Part shown: positions 34,336-42,214 of the stretch, in pieces
Numbering within the stretch: the first letter of the stretch is position 1
Layout of the letters: each line of letters starts with the position of its first letter
Assembly (NCBI GenBank): GCA_963748005.1
Contig: CAVVHH010000002.1
Location: 1-64,000 of the forward strand
Length of the DNA: 64,000 nucleotides
DNA from: CAILZL01 sp963748005
Lineage (GTDB): Bacteria; Pseudomonadota; Gammaproteobacteria; Steroidobacterales; Steroidobacteraceae
Direction of reading: 5' to 3'
The notes under the pieces: generated by a model
The model's input: the letters and a program-made list of their open reading frames with translations, nothing else
The model's database searches: none
What the model was told of the DNA's origin: nothing
Translations under genes and position numbers: made by a program

Positions 34336-34376
34336 GCTTTATCGAGTTCATGCGGCAGAGATCCGCCTCTATTCAG

Positions 34377-34393
34377 AATGACACCGGTAGCAA
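34377..34393 (+). promoter_or_regulatory. Candidate LacI-family operator before the TonB receptor, site 1
   Basis: Reads AATGACACCGGTAGCAA. The first 12 bases match the sites before kduD and the hydratase genes. It lies 42 bp upstream of the receptor start. Confidence 0.6.
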
Positions 34394-34541
34394 TAAAATC
34401 AAAACGAAAATCGAAACAATACTTAAAAGTCGAATACCAGGATCTGGATAGGCCGAAATTCCCGCCTATTGTCGCCTATTTTCACAGCCCCGGACATCAA
34501 GGAAAGGACGGAATCAGGTTATCTACGTGTTCTATGGAATC

Positions 34542-34558
34542 AATGACACCGGTGGCAT
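34542..34558 (+). promoter_or_regulatory. Candidate LacI-family operator before the TonB receptor, site 2
   Basis: Reads AATGACACCGGTGGCAT. It shares the 12-base core and has a better right half-site (GGCAT against the ideal GTCATT). It lies 165 bp from site 1, suiting cooperative binding. Confidence 0.6.
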
Positions 34559-34783
34559 CCTACACTCAGAACTTGCGCGCCTGCAACTGCAAGCTGAAGA
34601 AAATCGCCAATGGATGCCGTGTCGATGACCGGCAGGGCGTATGTCAGCAACTGGTTGCCATGACAGGAATAAATTTGCCTGCGCATCTCACTGAATCGTC
34701 CTGTATGCGCCATCGTGATGAATACAACCGCGCTGCCCCTGTTCCTGACAGACTGATAGTTACTCTTGCTTCACGATACCCAT

Positions 34784-35215
34784 ATGCGTCACCAAGAATT
34801 GCCCATCCTGCTCCTCTGCATCACAACTGCCGTGTCTGCCGCGCACGCAGCTGACTTCACCACCTACTCGGGCGAGCAATTGTTTCAGCGACTATGTGCG
34901 TCTTGTCACGGCAGCAGCGCTTTGGGCAATGGGCCCGTAGCGGCCTCGCTCAAGGTCGCCGTCCCCAACCTGCGTGAACTGGCGAAGCGCAATGGCGGCG
35001 AGTTTCCGTCCCAGAAAATCGAAGGCATCGTTGACGGTCGCACCGCGCTGGCACCCCATGGCACCCGCCTCATGCCAGTGTGGGGCAACGAATTGTTGCG
35101 CGAGGAAATCGGTAATCCTGAAGCTGAAAAAGCCGAGGCCGAACTGATCCACAAGATTGTCGAGTACCTGCGTGGTATTCAGGGTCAGCCGGTCAGCAGC
35201 CCGAAAGTGGATTAA
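34784..35215 (+). CDS. Secreted c-type cytochrome (class I, single haem)
   Basis: A 143-residue periplasmic electron carrier. The signal peptide runs to about residue 24 (AHA-ADF). One CxxCH haem site is present (CASCHG, about residue 42). The axial Met is likely in TRLMPVW (about 96). A short C-terminal tail follows. ATG 34784 is chosen over TTG 34766, because MRHQELPILLLC gives a normal signal peptide. It is read divergently from the TonB receptor gene. No partner oxidase or dehydrogenase is adjacent, so its electron partner is unknown. Confidence 0.88.
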   Translation: MRHQELPILLLCITTAVSAAHAADFTTYSGEQLFQRLCASCHGSSALGNGPVAASLKVAVPNLRELAKRNGGEFPSQKIEGIVDGRTALAPHGTRLMPVWGNELLREEIGNPEAEKAEAELIHKIVEYLRGIQGQPVSSPKVD

Positions 35216-35252
35216 GTCCCGACGATCGTCCCGATCGCAACACAGTCACCGA

Positions 35253-37457
35253 TCACTTGCGACCGCGCGGCGGTCCCTTGCTGAATATTTTCGTCGCAGG
35301 ACGTCCGGCGGGGCGAGTGGCGCGTTCGTGGGGTGAACTGCGCTGCGCATGCCCGCTCGTCATGTCACGCGCCGGGCGCCGGTCGTCGGCAAAGTTCTTC
35401 TTGAAGCCGCCGCCTTTGAAACCGGAGCTCTTGAAATCGCTGATTGCCTTGCCCTTGAAACCGCCGCGTTCAGGCCGCGAGCTCTTCGCGGGATAGCTGC
35501 TGTTTTCGGTACGTTCAACCACGCCCGGACGCTGTAGAGAGATGCGCAATTCCTGACCGGCCACCCAGACTTTCTTCAGGTGTTGCAGTACTTCCTTGGG
35601 CATGCCTTCCGGCAGATCTACCGTTGAATAGGTATCAAAGATTTCAATGCGGCCAATGAACTTGCTGTCGATACCGGCTTCATTGGCGATGGCGCCGACA
35701 ATGTTGCCCGGATTGACCTGATGCTCGCTGCCCACCGCGACGCGATAGGTTTCCATTCTCACGTCGCCATCGCTGCGCGGACGCTTGGGCGGGAAGTCGC
35801 GCTCTTCAGGTGCACGCTCGAGGCGTGGTGCATGCTCGGCGTCGGACTCAAAACGCTTGATGCGCTCTGACTTGCGTTCACGAGTCGGCTCGGCAACGGC
35901 TTCGGCTTCGAAGGACTTTTTCTTGAACTCGGGCTTCTTGAACTGCGCAGCGGGATGCGCAGCAGATTCACTCGATTCAGGGCGTGGCTTGCGCGTGGCG
36001 CGCTCCTGCTCGCGCGAGACATGACCCTCAAAGCTGGGCTCAGAACGCGCTTCGCTACGCGGCGCTCTGGCTGCGCGCGGCGCGTCACGATCGGCAAAGC
36101 TCTGGCTTGAACGCTCACGTGGTCCGGTGCGCAACAACAATGGCGTCTTGCCCTGCGCCATCCTGGCCAGCGCTGCCGCAATCTCGATGGCAGGAACGTT
36201 CTGTTCCTGCTCGAACTGTTCGATCACTTCCCGGAACAGCTCCAGTTCGCCGTTCTCCAGCGTTTCGGTAATGCGCGCCTTGAAACGCACGATGCGTTGA
36301 TTGTTCACATCTTCGACAGTCGGCATTTCCATGTGCTCGATGGGTTGGCGCGTGGCGCGCTCAATGGACGACAGCATGCGACGTTCGCGCGGTGAGACAA
36401 ACAGGATGGCTTCGCCGCTGCGGCCGGCACGACCGGTGCGGCCGATGCGATGCACATACGATTCAATGTCGAGTGGAATATCGAAGTTCACCACATGCGA
36501 GATGCGCTCAACGTTGAGACCGCGTGCCGCCACGTCGGTGGCGACAATGATATCGAGCTGACCATCGCGCAGGCGCTGCACGGTGCGTTCGCGCTGCTGC
36601 TGCGGAATATCACCGTTCAAGGGCGCGACGGCATAACCGCGTGCTTCAAGTTTCTCGGCCAACTCTTCGGTCATGATCTTGGTGCGCGCGAAGATGAGCA
36701 TCGCATCGAAGGTTTCCACTTCGAGCATGCGCGTCAGGGCATCCAGCTTGTGCAGGCCACTGACCATCCAGTATCGCTGACGGATGTTGGTCGCAGTGGT
36801 GGTCTTGCTGCGGATCAGCACTTCGGCAGGATCCTTCAGATAGGTCTGCGCAATGCGTTTGATCTGCGGCGGCATGGTGGCCGAGAACAACGCCACCTGA
36901 CGTTGTGCGGGCATCTGCTGCAGGATCCATTCGACGTCTTCCAGAAAGCCCATGTTGAGCATTTCATCGGCTTCATCCAGTACCACCATGCGCACACCAC
37001 CCAGATTGAGTGTGCCGCGCTTGAGGTGATCCATGACGCGACCCGGAGTGCCGACCACCACGTGCGCACCACGGCGCAAGGCGCTCAGCTGCGGCTGATA
37101 GGACTGGCCGCCGTAGATGGGCAGCACATGAAAGCCGGGCATATGCGAGGCGTACTTCTGAAAGGCTTCGGCCACCTGAATAGCCAGCTCGCGGGTCGGC
37201 GCCAGCACCAGCGCCTGCACGGCGCGATTCGCCACATCGATGCGCGACAGCACGGGCAGGGCGAATGCGGCGGTCTTGCCGGTGCCGGTCTGGGCCTGGC
37301 CAAGCATGTCGCGGCCGGTGAGCAGGGTGGGAATGGTCTGGGCCTGAATCGGCGACGGGTTTTCGTAGCCGACCGCTTCCAGCGCCTTCAGCAGGTGTTC
37401 TGGCAGATCCAGATCGCGGAAGCTGATGGGGGTCGCGGAAGTTTCTTGATCGGACAT
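35253..37457 (-). CDS. deaD: DEAD-box RNA helicase with DbpA-type RNA-binding C-terminus
   Basis: A 734-residue ATP-dependent RNA helicase of the DeaD/CsdA group, acting on ribosome assembly and mRNA turnover, chiefly in the cold. The helicase core has the Q motif, AQTGTGKT (55-62), PTREL (88-92), DEAD (161-164), SAT and HRIGRTGR. A long charged linker (about residues 450-570, rich in Glu, Arg and Lys) leads to a DbpA-like RNA-binding domain (GNIVGAIANEAGIDSKFIG). A Gly/Lys/Arg-rich tail follows. It is longer than E. coli DeaD (629), mainly in the linker and tail. The start at 37457 (MSDQETSATPISF) matches the family; upstream sequence would be leader. Confidence 0.95.
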   Translation of the reverse strand: MSDQETSATPISFRDLDLPEHLLKALEAVGYENPSPIQAQTIPTLLTGRDMLGQAQTGTGKTAAFALPVLSRIDVANRAVQALVLAPTRELAIQVAEAFQKYASHMPGFHVLPIYGGQSYQPQLSALRRGAHVVVGTPGRVMDHLKRGTLNLGGVRMVVLDEADEMLNMGFLEDVEWILQQMPAQRQVALFSATMPPQIKRIAQTYLKDPAEVLIRSKTTTATNIRQRYWMVSGLHKLDALTRMLEVETFDAMLIFARTKIMTEELAEKLEARGYAVAPLNGDIPQQQRERTVQRLRDGQLDIIVATDVAARGLNVERISHVVNFDIPLDIESYVHRIGRTGRAGRSGEAILFVSPRERRMLSSIERATRQPIEHMEMPTVEDVNNQRIVRFKARITETLENGELELFREVIEQFEQEQNVPAIEIAAALARMAQGKTPLLLRTGPRERSSQSFADRDAPRAARAPRSEARSEPSFEGHVSREQERATRKPRPESSESAAHPAAQFKKPEFKKKSFEAEAVAEPTRERKSERIKRFESDAEHAPRLERAPEERDFPPKRPRSDGDVRMETYRVAVGSEHQVNPGNIVGAIANEAGIDSKFIGRIEIFDTYSTVDLPEGMPKEVLQHLKKVWVAGQELRISLQRPGVVERTENSSYPAKSSRPERGGFKGKAISDFKSSGFKGGGFKKNFADDRRPARDMTSGHAQRSSPHERATRPAGRPATKIFSKGPPRGRK

Positions 37458-37610
37458 AAGAGCCTCAATACCGTCGGCAGGCCGACGAACGGAAAAGGGG
37501 GCGACTTCTACGCTGTTGGTGGCCAATTGTCACGCATTGATTGCCCTGCCGTCCCGGTTATTCGGCAGGAGAAATGCTGTGGCTGCTGGATCAGCCGGGC
37601 ACCTGGCGCC

Positions 37611-38186
37611 TTAAAGCATGCCGCCAACGTTCAACAGTGCCAATACGCCCATCACGGCAAAGATGATGGCGCAGGTGACGTGAATCTTGCGCACGGGTAT
37701 GCGCTGCGTCAGCCACTCACCAAACATCACCACCGGCACATTGGCCAGCATCATGCCCACCGTGGTGCCCATTACCACCCAGACCAGCGACTGATACTGC
37801 GCCGCCAGCGCCACAGTGGCGACCTGGGTCTTGTCGCCCATCTCTGCGAGAAAAAAAGCAATCACGGTTGCCGCGAATACGCCCAGCTGGCTCGTCGCCG
37901 GCTCATCGTCATCAAGCTTGTCAGGAATCAGCGTCCACACCGCCATGCCAAGGAAGGACAAGCCCAGAACCCAGCGCAGAATCGTCGGACTCAAGGCCGT
38001 TGCCACCCAGGCACCAACCGCTCCGGCAAAGGCATGATTGACAATCGTGGCGATGAAAATGCCCAGCACAATGGGCAGAGGACGACGGAACTGGGCGGTG
38101 AGCAACAGCGCCAGCAACTGGGTTTTGTCGCCCATCTCAGCCAGCGCAACGATGCCTGTGGAAACAAGGAAAGGATGAATCATCAA
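37611..38186 (-). CDS. mneA: Manganese exporter of the UPF0016/GDT1 (MneA) family
   Basis: A 191-residue inner-membrane protein with six hydrophobic helices in two repeats. Each repeat carries the family motif ExGDKT: EMGDKTQLLAL (from Glu17) and EMGDKTQVATV (from Glu115). Family members move Mn2+ (or Ca2+) out of the cell. A yybP-ykoY manganese riboswitch lies directly upstream, which supports Mn2+ as the substrate and explains its control. It lies 153 bp upstream of the helicase gene on the same strand. Confidence 0.93.
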   Translation of the reverse strand: MMIHPFLVSTGIVALAEMGDKTQLLALLLTAQFRRPLPIVLGIFIATIVNHAFAGAVGAWVATALSPTILRWVLGLSFLGMAVWTLIPDKLDDDEPATSQLGVFAATVIAFFLAEMGDKTQVATVALAAQYQSLVWVVMGTTVGMMLANVPVVMFGEWLTQRIPVRKIHVTCAIIFAVMGVLALLNVGGML

Positions 38187-38224
38187 TAACGCTCAACTGG
38201 AACTCCGGCCGGAATACCCATGAT

Positions 38225-38383
38225 CGCACGCTCCCCGGCCAAGCAGAGGCATACGACCAAAGGTCTCGGCAGATCTCGAAGTTCCATTTGCGATCCACCT
38301 GCGCCATGCCCGGACGGGCAAGTCTGTTGACGCAGGTCAAGCTGACTGCAGATGTGCAGCCGCGAGAGCTTACTCCCCAATGA
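38225..38383 (-). promoter_or_regulatory. yybP-ykoY manganese riboswitch
   Basis: In the leader of the Mn exporter gene, read on the minus strand, conserved elements of the yybP-ykoY (RF00080) class appear in order. These are TTGGGGAGTAAGC near the 5' end (about 38380), GCGTCAACAGACTTG near the middle, and CCGAGACCTTTGGTC near the 3' side (about 38245). It binds Mn2+ and switches on the downstream exporter. Boundaries are approximate. Confidence 0.85.
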
Positions 38384-38427
38384 CGGCGCGCATTGTAGCG
38401 GTGGGACTCGGCGAATATCAGTGTTTT

Positions 38428-39564
38428 TTATGCCGGACGGGCGGGTGGCGCGGTGGAGTCGCGAATAATGAGTTCGTTGCTCAGCAACTCCACACGTCGC
38501 TCGCTCTGCACGCCGCGCGCGCGTTCCGCAGCCACATTGATGAGCACCTCAATCGCCAGTTCGGCCATCTCCTTGATGGGCTGGCGCACGGTGGTCAGAC
38601 TCGGCCATACACAGCGCGCCAGCGGCACATCGTCAAAACCGGCCACTGACAGCTGCGCAGGCACACTGATGCCCATGTCATGCGCCACATGCAATACACC
38701 GGCAGCCATGTCGTCGTTGGCGGCAAAAATCGCGGTCGGCCGTTTCAGTTGAGTGAGCAGGCGTCGCGCGCATTCCACGCCGGAGTCAAAAGTATTCATG
38801 CCCTGCACAATGAAATGCTCGTCGACCGATACGTCGAAATCCTGATGCGCGCGCAGAAAGCCGTCGACGCGTGCCCGCGCCGACACGTGTGCGGGATGAC
38901 TCTGGATAAAACCAATACTGCGATGGCCAAGATCCAGCAGATAACGGGTCAAATCGTAGGCGCCTTGAAAATCGTCGGCGCGCACGATGGGGAACTGGGC
39001 ATGCCGGTCAACGGAGCCGGTACATACATAGTCCACATTGTTAGCGTCCAGAACCTCATGCAGGGCCTGCACATCCGACACTGGCGGAGTCAGTACCAGA
39101 CCGTATGGACGACGCTCACGCACCATAGCCTCCACTTCGCCAATGAAGCTGGGCAAGTCATAGCGGCAGGGTTGCAGCAGCAGGCTGTAACCCAGTTTCT
39201 TGCAGCTGCGCAGTGCGCCTTCCTGCACACCGATCAAGTAGCTGTCGCTGGGATTGTCATACAGCAACGCAATGAGATACGCCTTGCGCCCGGCGAGATT
39301 GCGCGCGGAAAAATTCGGCCGATAGTTCAGTTCGTCGATGACCTGCTGGACCCGCTGCATCATCTCCGGGCGTACATTGGGTTCGCGATTCACCACTCGC
39401 GAAACAGTCTTGATCGACACCCCGGCCCGCTCTGCCACATCATGGATGGTGGTGACGCCACTGCGTCCCGCACCCATGGTGCGGGGACTCTCTGCACTGC
39501 CGGCAATGTCTTCGGGACGGTTGTTTTCTGATTTCTTGTTCACGGCGCTTCCGGTTGTCGACAA
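38428..39564 (-). CDS. LacI-family regulator of the GH3 operon
   Basis: A repressor of about 371-378 residues with helix-turn-helix TIHDVAERAGVSIKTVSRVV and a ligand-sensing C-terminal domain (AYLIALLYDNPSDSY onwards, GFDDVPLA near residue 305). It resembles the pectin-locus LacI protein in the sensor domain (LLYDNP / LVYDNP and SVxGFDD), so the two are paralogs. The start is uncertain: TTG 39564 or GTG 39543. It lies downstream of the two GH3 genes on the same strand, 56 bp after the second, so it probably controls them. Its sugar ligand is unknown. Confidence 0.91.
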   Translation of the reverse strand: MSTTGSAVNKKSENNRPEDIAGSAESPRTMGAGRSGVTTIHDVAERAGVSIKTVSRVVNREPNVRPEMMQRVQQVIDELNYRPNFSARNLAGRKAYLIALLYDNPSDSYLIGVQEGALRSCKKLGYSLLLQPCRYDLPSFIGEVEAMVRERRPYGLVLTPPVSDVQALHEVLDANNVDYVCTGSVDRHAQFPIVRADDFQGAYDLTRYLLDLGHRSIGFIQSHPAHVSARARVDGFLRAHQDFDVSVDEHFIVQGMNTFDSGVECARRLLTQLKRPTAIFAANDDMAAGVLHVAHDMGISVPAQLSVAGFDDVPLARCVWPSLTTVRQPIKEMAELAIEVLINVAAERARGVQSERRVELLSNELIIRDSTAPPARPA

Positions 39565-39620
39565 TGGCCAACCATTCTACTGCCTGCCGGACAAATGAAA
39601 CACCACTAGCGCGAGACGTT

Positions 39621-42191
39621 TTAGCGGGCGACCAATGTAATCTCGCCATGTACGCGTATGTCGCGCGACGAGCTGCCGACCTGGATGGCATAGCGCCCCG
39701 GCAACACCAGCCAGTCGCCGGCATGGGCGTCGTAGTGTGCGAACGCGTGATCATCCAGCTGCAGCGTCACCGTACGGCTTTCACCCGGCTGCAATTCAAC
39801 GCGGCCGAAGGCTTTAAGCTCACGCACCGGACAAGCCTCCTGACACTGCTGATCCGACACATACACCTGTACAACTTCAGCACCGGCACGACTGCCGGTG
39901 TTTTTCACATCGACGACGATGGTTGCGCGCTCACCAGACTTGACCAGCGCCGGTACCTGCAGATTGCTGTAAGCAAAGCTGGTGTAGGACAGGCCGTGAC
40001 CAAACGGGAACAACGGCTCCAGCTCTTTCTTGTCGTAGTAGCGATAGCCCATGAAGATGCTCTCGCCGTACACCGCATCGCGCAAGCCCGGGTAGAACAG
40101 ATGCGAGGGCGAATCCTGCAAGCGCTTCGGAAAGGTCTCCGGCAACTTGCCGGAGGGATTGATCTTGCCGAACAGAATATCGCCCAATGCCAAGGCACCT
40201 TCCTGACCAGACAACCACGCTTCAACGATGGCCGGCACCTTATCTACCCATGGCATTTCAACTGGTGCGCCGTTGTTCAACACCACCACCGTGTTGGGAT
40301 TGACTGCTGCCACCGCCTGTACCAGTGCATCCTGTTCGCCATGCAGGGCCAGCGTAGTGCGATCGCGTCCTTCGGTTTCCAGTGTTGAACCCGAGCCGAC
40401 AAACACCAGCGCCACGTCGGCATCGCGTGCGGCGGCGACTGCTGCCTCAATGCTGCCACTGGGCGGCCGCACTGCCACGCGCAGGGAATGAATGAGATAG
40501 CCGGCTCCGGAATAGGTGATGTTGATTGGATAAGACTTGCCTGCGGTCAATGACACCTTGGCCCGCCGCAATTCGGTCGGGAAAAACCCCACCGACTTCG
40601 AGTTCACCGCCGGCATTCCGGAATCCAGCAGAACCTTGCCGTCGAACTTCAGCGTGGCATTCGCCTTCGCACCCGGCAGGGTCAGTGAGCCGTCGCCAAG
40701 TGAGCGGATGTATTCGTATTCGAACTCATACTCTCCAGTGCTACGCGCCCAGAAGTAACCGTCCCAGGTCACGGACAGATTATTTTTACCCTGCAGGTTG
40801 ACATCGTTACCCAGCAGGATGGCGCCAAAATTCCGCTCAGCACGCGTCTTGGCTGGCTTGCCGGCAAAACTGGCATTCGCATAGTAACGGGCCAGCAACC
40901 CCTGCTGTTTACGTTGCCGGTCCGTGCTCAAATCACGACCGTCGAGGATGGGGGTGTAAGGCTCGTTATCAACGCCCTTTTCATACACGATGCTGGTCTG
41001 CGTACTGACATGGGTCTTGATGGCATCCAGCGGCGATACCAGAGTGGATGGAATCACCTGCGCGCTGCCACCGCCCTCCATTACCACTGCATCCGCATTG
41101 GGACCGATGACGGCCAGTTTGCGCACCCCGGCATTGAGCGGCAGCACCTGGCGTTCATTCTTGAGCAAGGCAATGCCCTGCGCAGCAGCGTTGCGCGCCA
41201 GTGCGCGATGCGCGACGGTGGAGACTTCCGATGAAGGTTTGAGATCGGTATCCAGCGCGCCGACACGCGCCATCAGTCGCAACATGCGGCGCACGGCGTC
41301 GTCCAGTGTCGATGCTTGAACCTGAGAGTGCTGGGCAGCGTTAAGCAAAGCAGCACCGAAATTCCTGGGCGGTCCGGGCATCTCCAGATCTAGGCCCGCG
41401 TTGACGGCAAGGGTGGAATGCGTGCCGAACCAGTCGGACATGACCACACCGTCAAACCCCCATTTGTTCTTGAGTGTCTGGCGCACCAGCAAATCATGCT
41501 CGGACATGAACGGGCCATTGACCCGGTTATAAGCCGTCATGACGGTCCATGGCCTGGCGTCCTTCACCACCATCTCGAACGGCCGCAGATACAACTCGTT
41601 CATGGCGCGCGCATCCATGACTGAATTGCTGTTGTTGCGTTCGGTCTCCTGCTCATTGCCGATGTAGTGCTTGGCCGAGACACCCACCCCCACGCTCTGG
41701 ATACCCCGCACAAAACCGGTACCGAGTGTGCCGGTCAGAAACGGATCTTCACCATAGGTTTCAAAGTTGCGCCCCGACAGTGGCGCACGCACCAGATTCA
41801 GATTGGGACCGAGCAGTACATGACTGCCCATCGCCCGGGTCTCCTGGCCAATGGCAGCGCCCACCTGTTCCAGCAGCTGCGGATTCCAGCTGGAAGCCAG
41901 GGTGATGCCGACCGGAAATGCCGTTGCTTCGTCACCATCATTGGAACGCACGCCATTCGGACCATCGGCGAAGCGCATGCTGCGGATGCCGAGCCGTTGT
42001 ACAGCTGCGGTGCTGAAAGTGCTGGCACCCGCCAGCAGTGACACTTTTTCCTGGAGACTCAGTTGGCTGAGCAGGGCTTCTATGCGCTGCTCCACTGGCG
42101 AGGTGACTGTCTGAGCGGCTGCCCCACTACCGGTTGCAACTGCAATAACCGAGACCAACAGCAAAAAACGACGCAATAATGCAGTGGTCAT
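39621..42191 (-). CDS. GH3 beta-glycosidase with PA14 insertion
   Basis: An 856-residue secreted exo-glycosidase, likely beta-glucosidase or beta-xylosidase. The signal peptide ends near AAA-QTV (residue 27). The TIM-barrel part has KHYIGNEQE (174-182) and the nucleophile Asp253 in VMSDWFG. The second domain follows. A PA14-type sugar-binding insertion (GNDVNLQGKNNLSVTWDGYF, about residues 466-590) sits inside it. A fibronectin-III-like C-terminus ends with SGERATIVVDVKNTGSRAG. ATG 42191 is chosen (MTTALLRRFLLLV) because it starts the signal peptide. It follows the other GH3 gene by 23 bp. Confidence 0.93.
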   Translation of the reverse strand: MTTALLRRFLLLVSVIAVATGSGAAAQTVTSPVEQRIEALLSQLSLQEKVSLLAGASTFSTAAVQRLGIRSMRFADGPNGVRSNDGDEATAFPVGITLASSWNPQLLEQVGAAIGQETRAMGSHVLLGPNLNLVRAPLSGRNFETYGEDPFLTGTLGTGFVRGIQSVGVGVSAKHYIGNEQETERNNSNSVMDARAMNELYLRPFEMVVKDARPWTVMTAYNRVNGPFMSEHDLLVRQTLKNKWGFDGVVMSDWFGTHSTLAVNAGLDLEMPGPPRNFGAALLNAAQHSQVQASTLDDAVRRMLRLMARVGALDTDLKPSSEVSTVAHRALARNAAAQGIALLKNERQVLPLNAGVRKLAVIGPNADAVVMEGGGSAQVIPSTLVSPLDAIKTHVSTQTSIVYEKGVDNEPYTPILDGRDLSTDRQRKQQGLLARYYANASFAGKPAKTRAERNFGAILLGNDVNLQGKNNLSVTWDGYFWARSTGEYEFEYEYIRSLGDGSLTLPGAKANATLKFDGKVLLDSGMPAVNSKSVGFFPTELRRAKVSLTAGKSYPINITYSGAGYLIHSLRVAVRPPSGSIEAAVAAARDADVALVFVGSGSTLETEGRDRTTLALHGEQDALVQAVAAVNPNTVVVLNNGAPVEMPWVDKVPAIVEAWLSGQEGALALGDILFGKINPSGKLPETFPKRLQDSPSHLFYPGLRDAVYGESIFMGYRYYDKKELEPLFPFGHGLSYTSFAYSNLQVPALVKSGERATIVVDVKNTGSRAGAEVVQVYVSDQQCQEACPVRELKAFGRVELQPGESRTVTLQLDDHAFAHYDAHAGDWLVLPGRYAIQVGSSSRDIRVHGEITLVAR

Positions 42192-42214
42192 GGTCACTCC
42201 CTCAGCAACTGGTT

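Larger units (their letters stand above)
34336..34783. other. Divergent regulatory region between the TonB receptor and cytochrome c genes
   Basis: 448 bp carrying two operator-like motifs (34377-34393 and 34542-34558) spaced 165 bp apart, probably allowing looping by a LacI tetramer (inference). The leader of the receptor gene is A-rich near 34385-34435. A long open frame in the right half (34378-34854) overlaps the cytochrome c start in another frame and has no family features; I do not call it a gene. Confidence 0.55.

Noticed and set aside
34378..34854. A 158-codon frame upstream of the cytochrome c gene
   Set aside because: It overlaps the cytochrome start in another frame, covers two operator-like motifs and has no family pattern.
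36450..38189. A 579-codon open frame on the plus strand opposite the helicase and Mn exporter genes
   Set aside because: The opposite strand encodes two clear families; this frame is rich in His, Gln and Arg with no motif, as expected of an antisense shadow.
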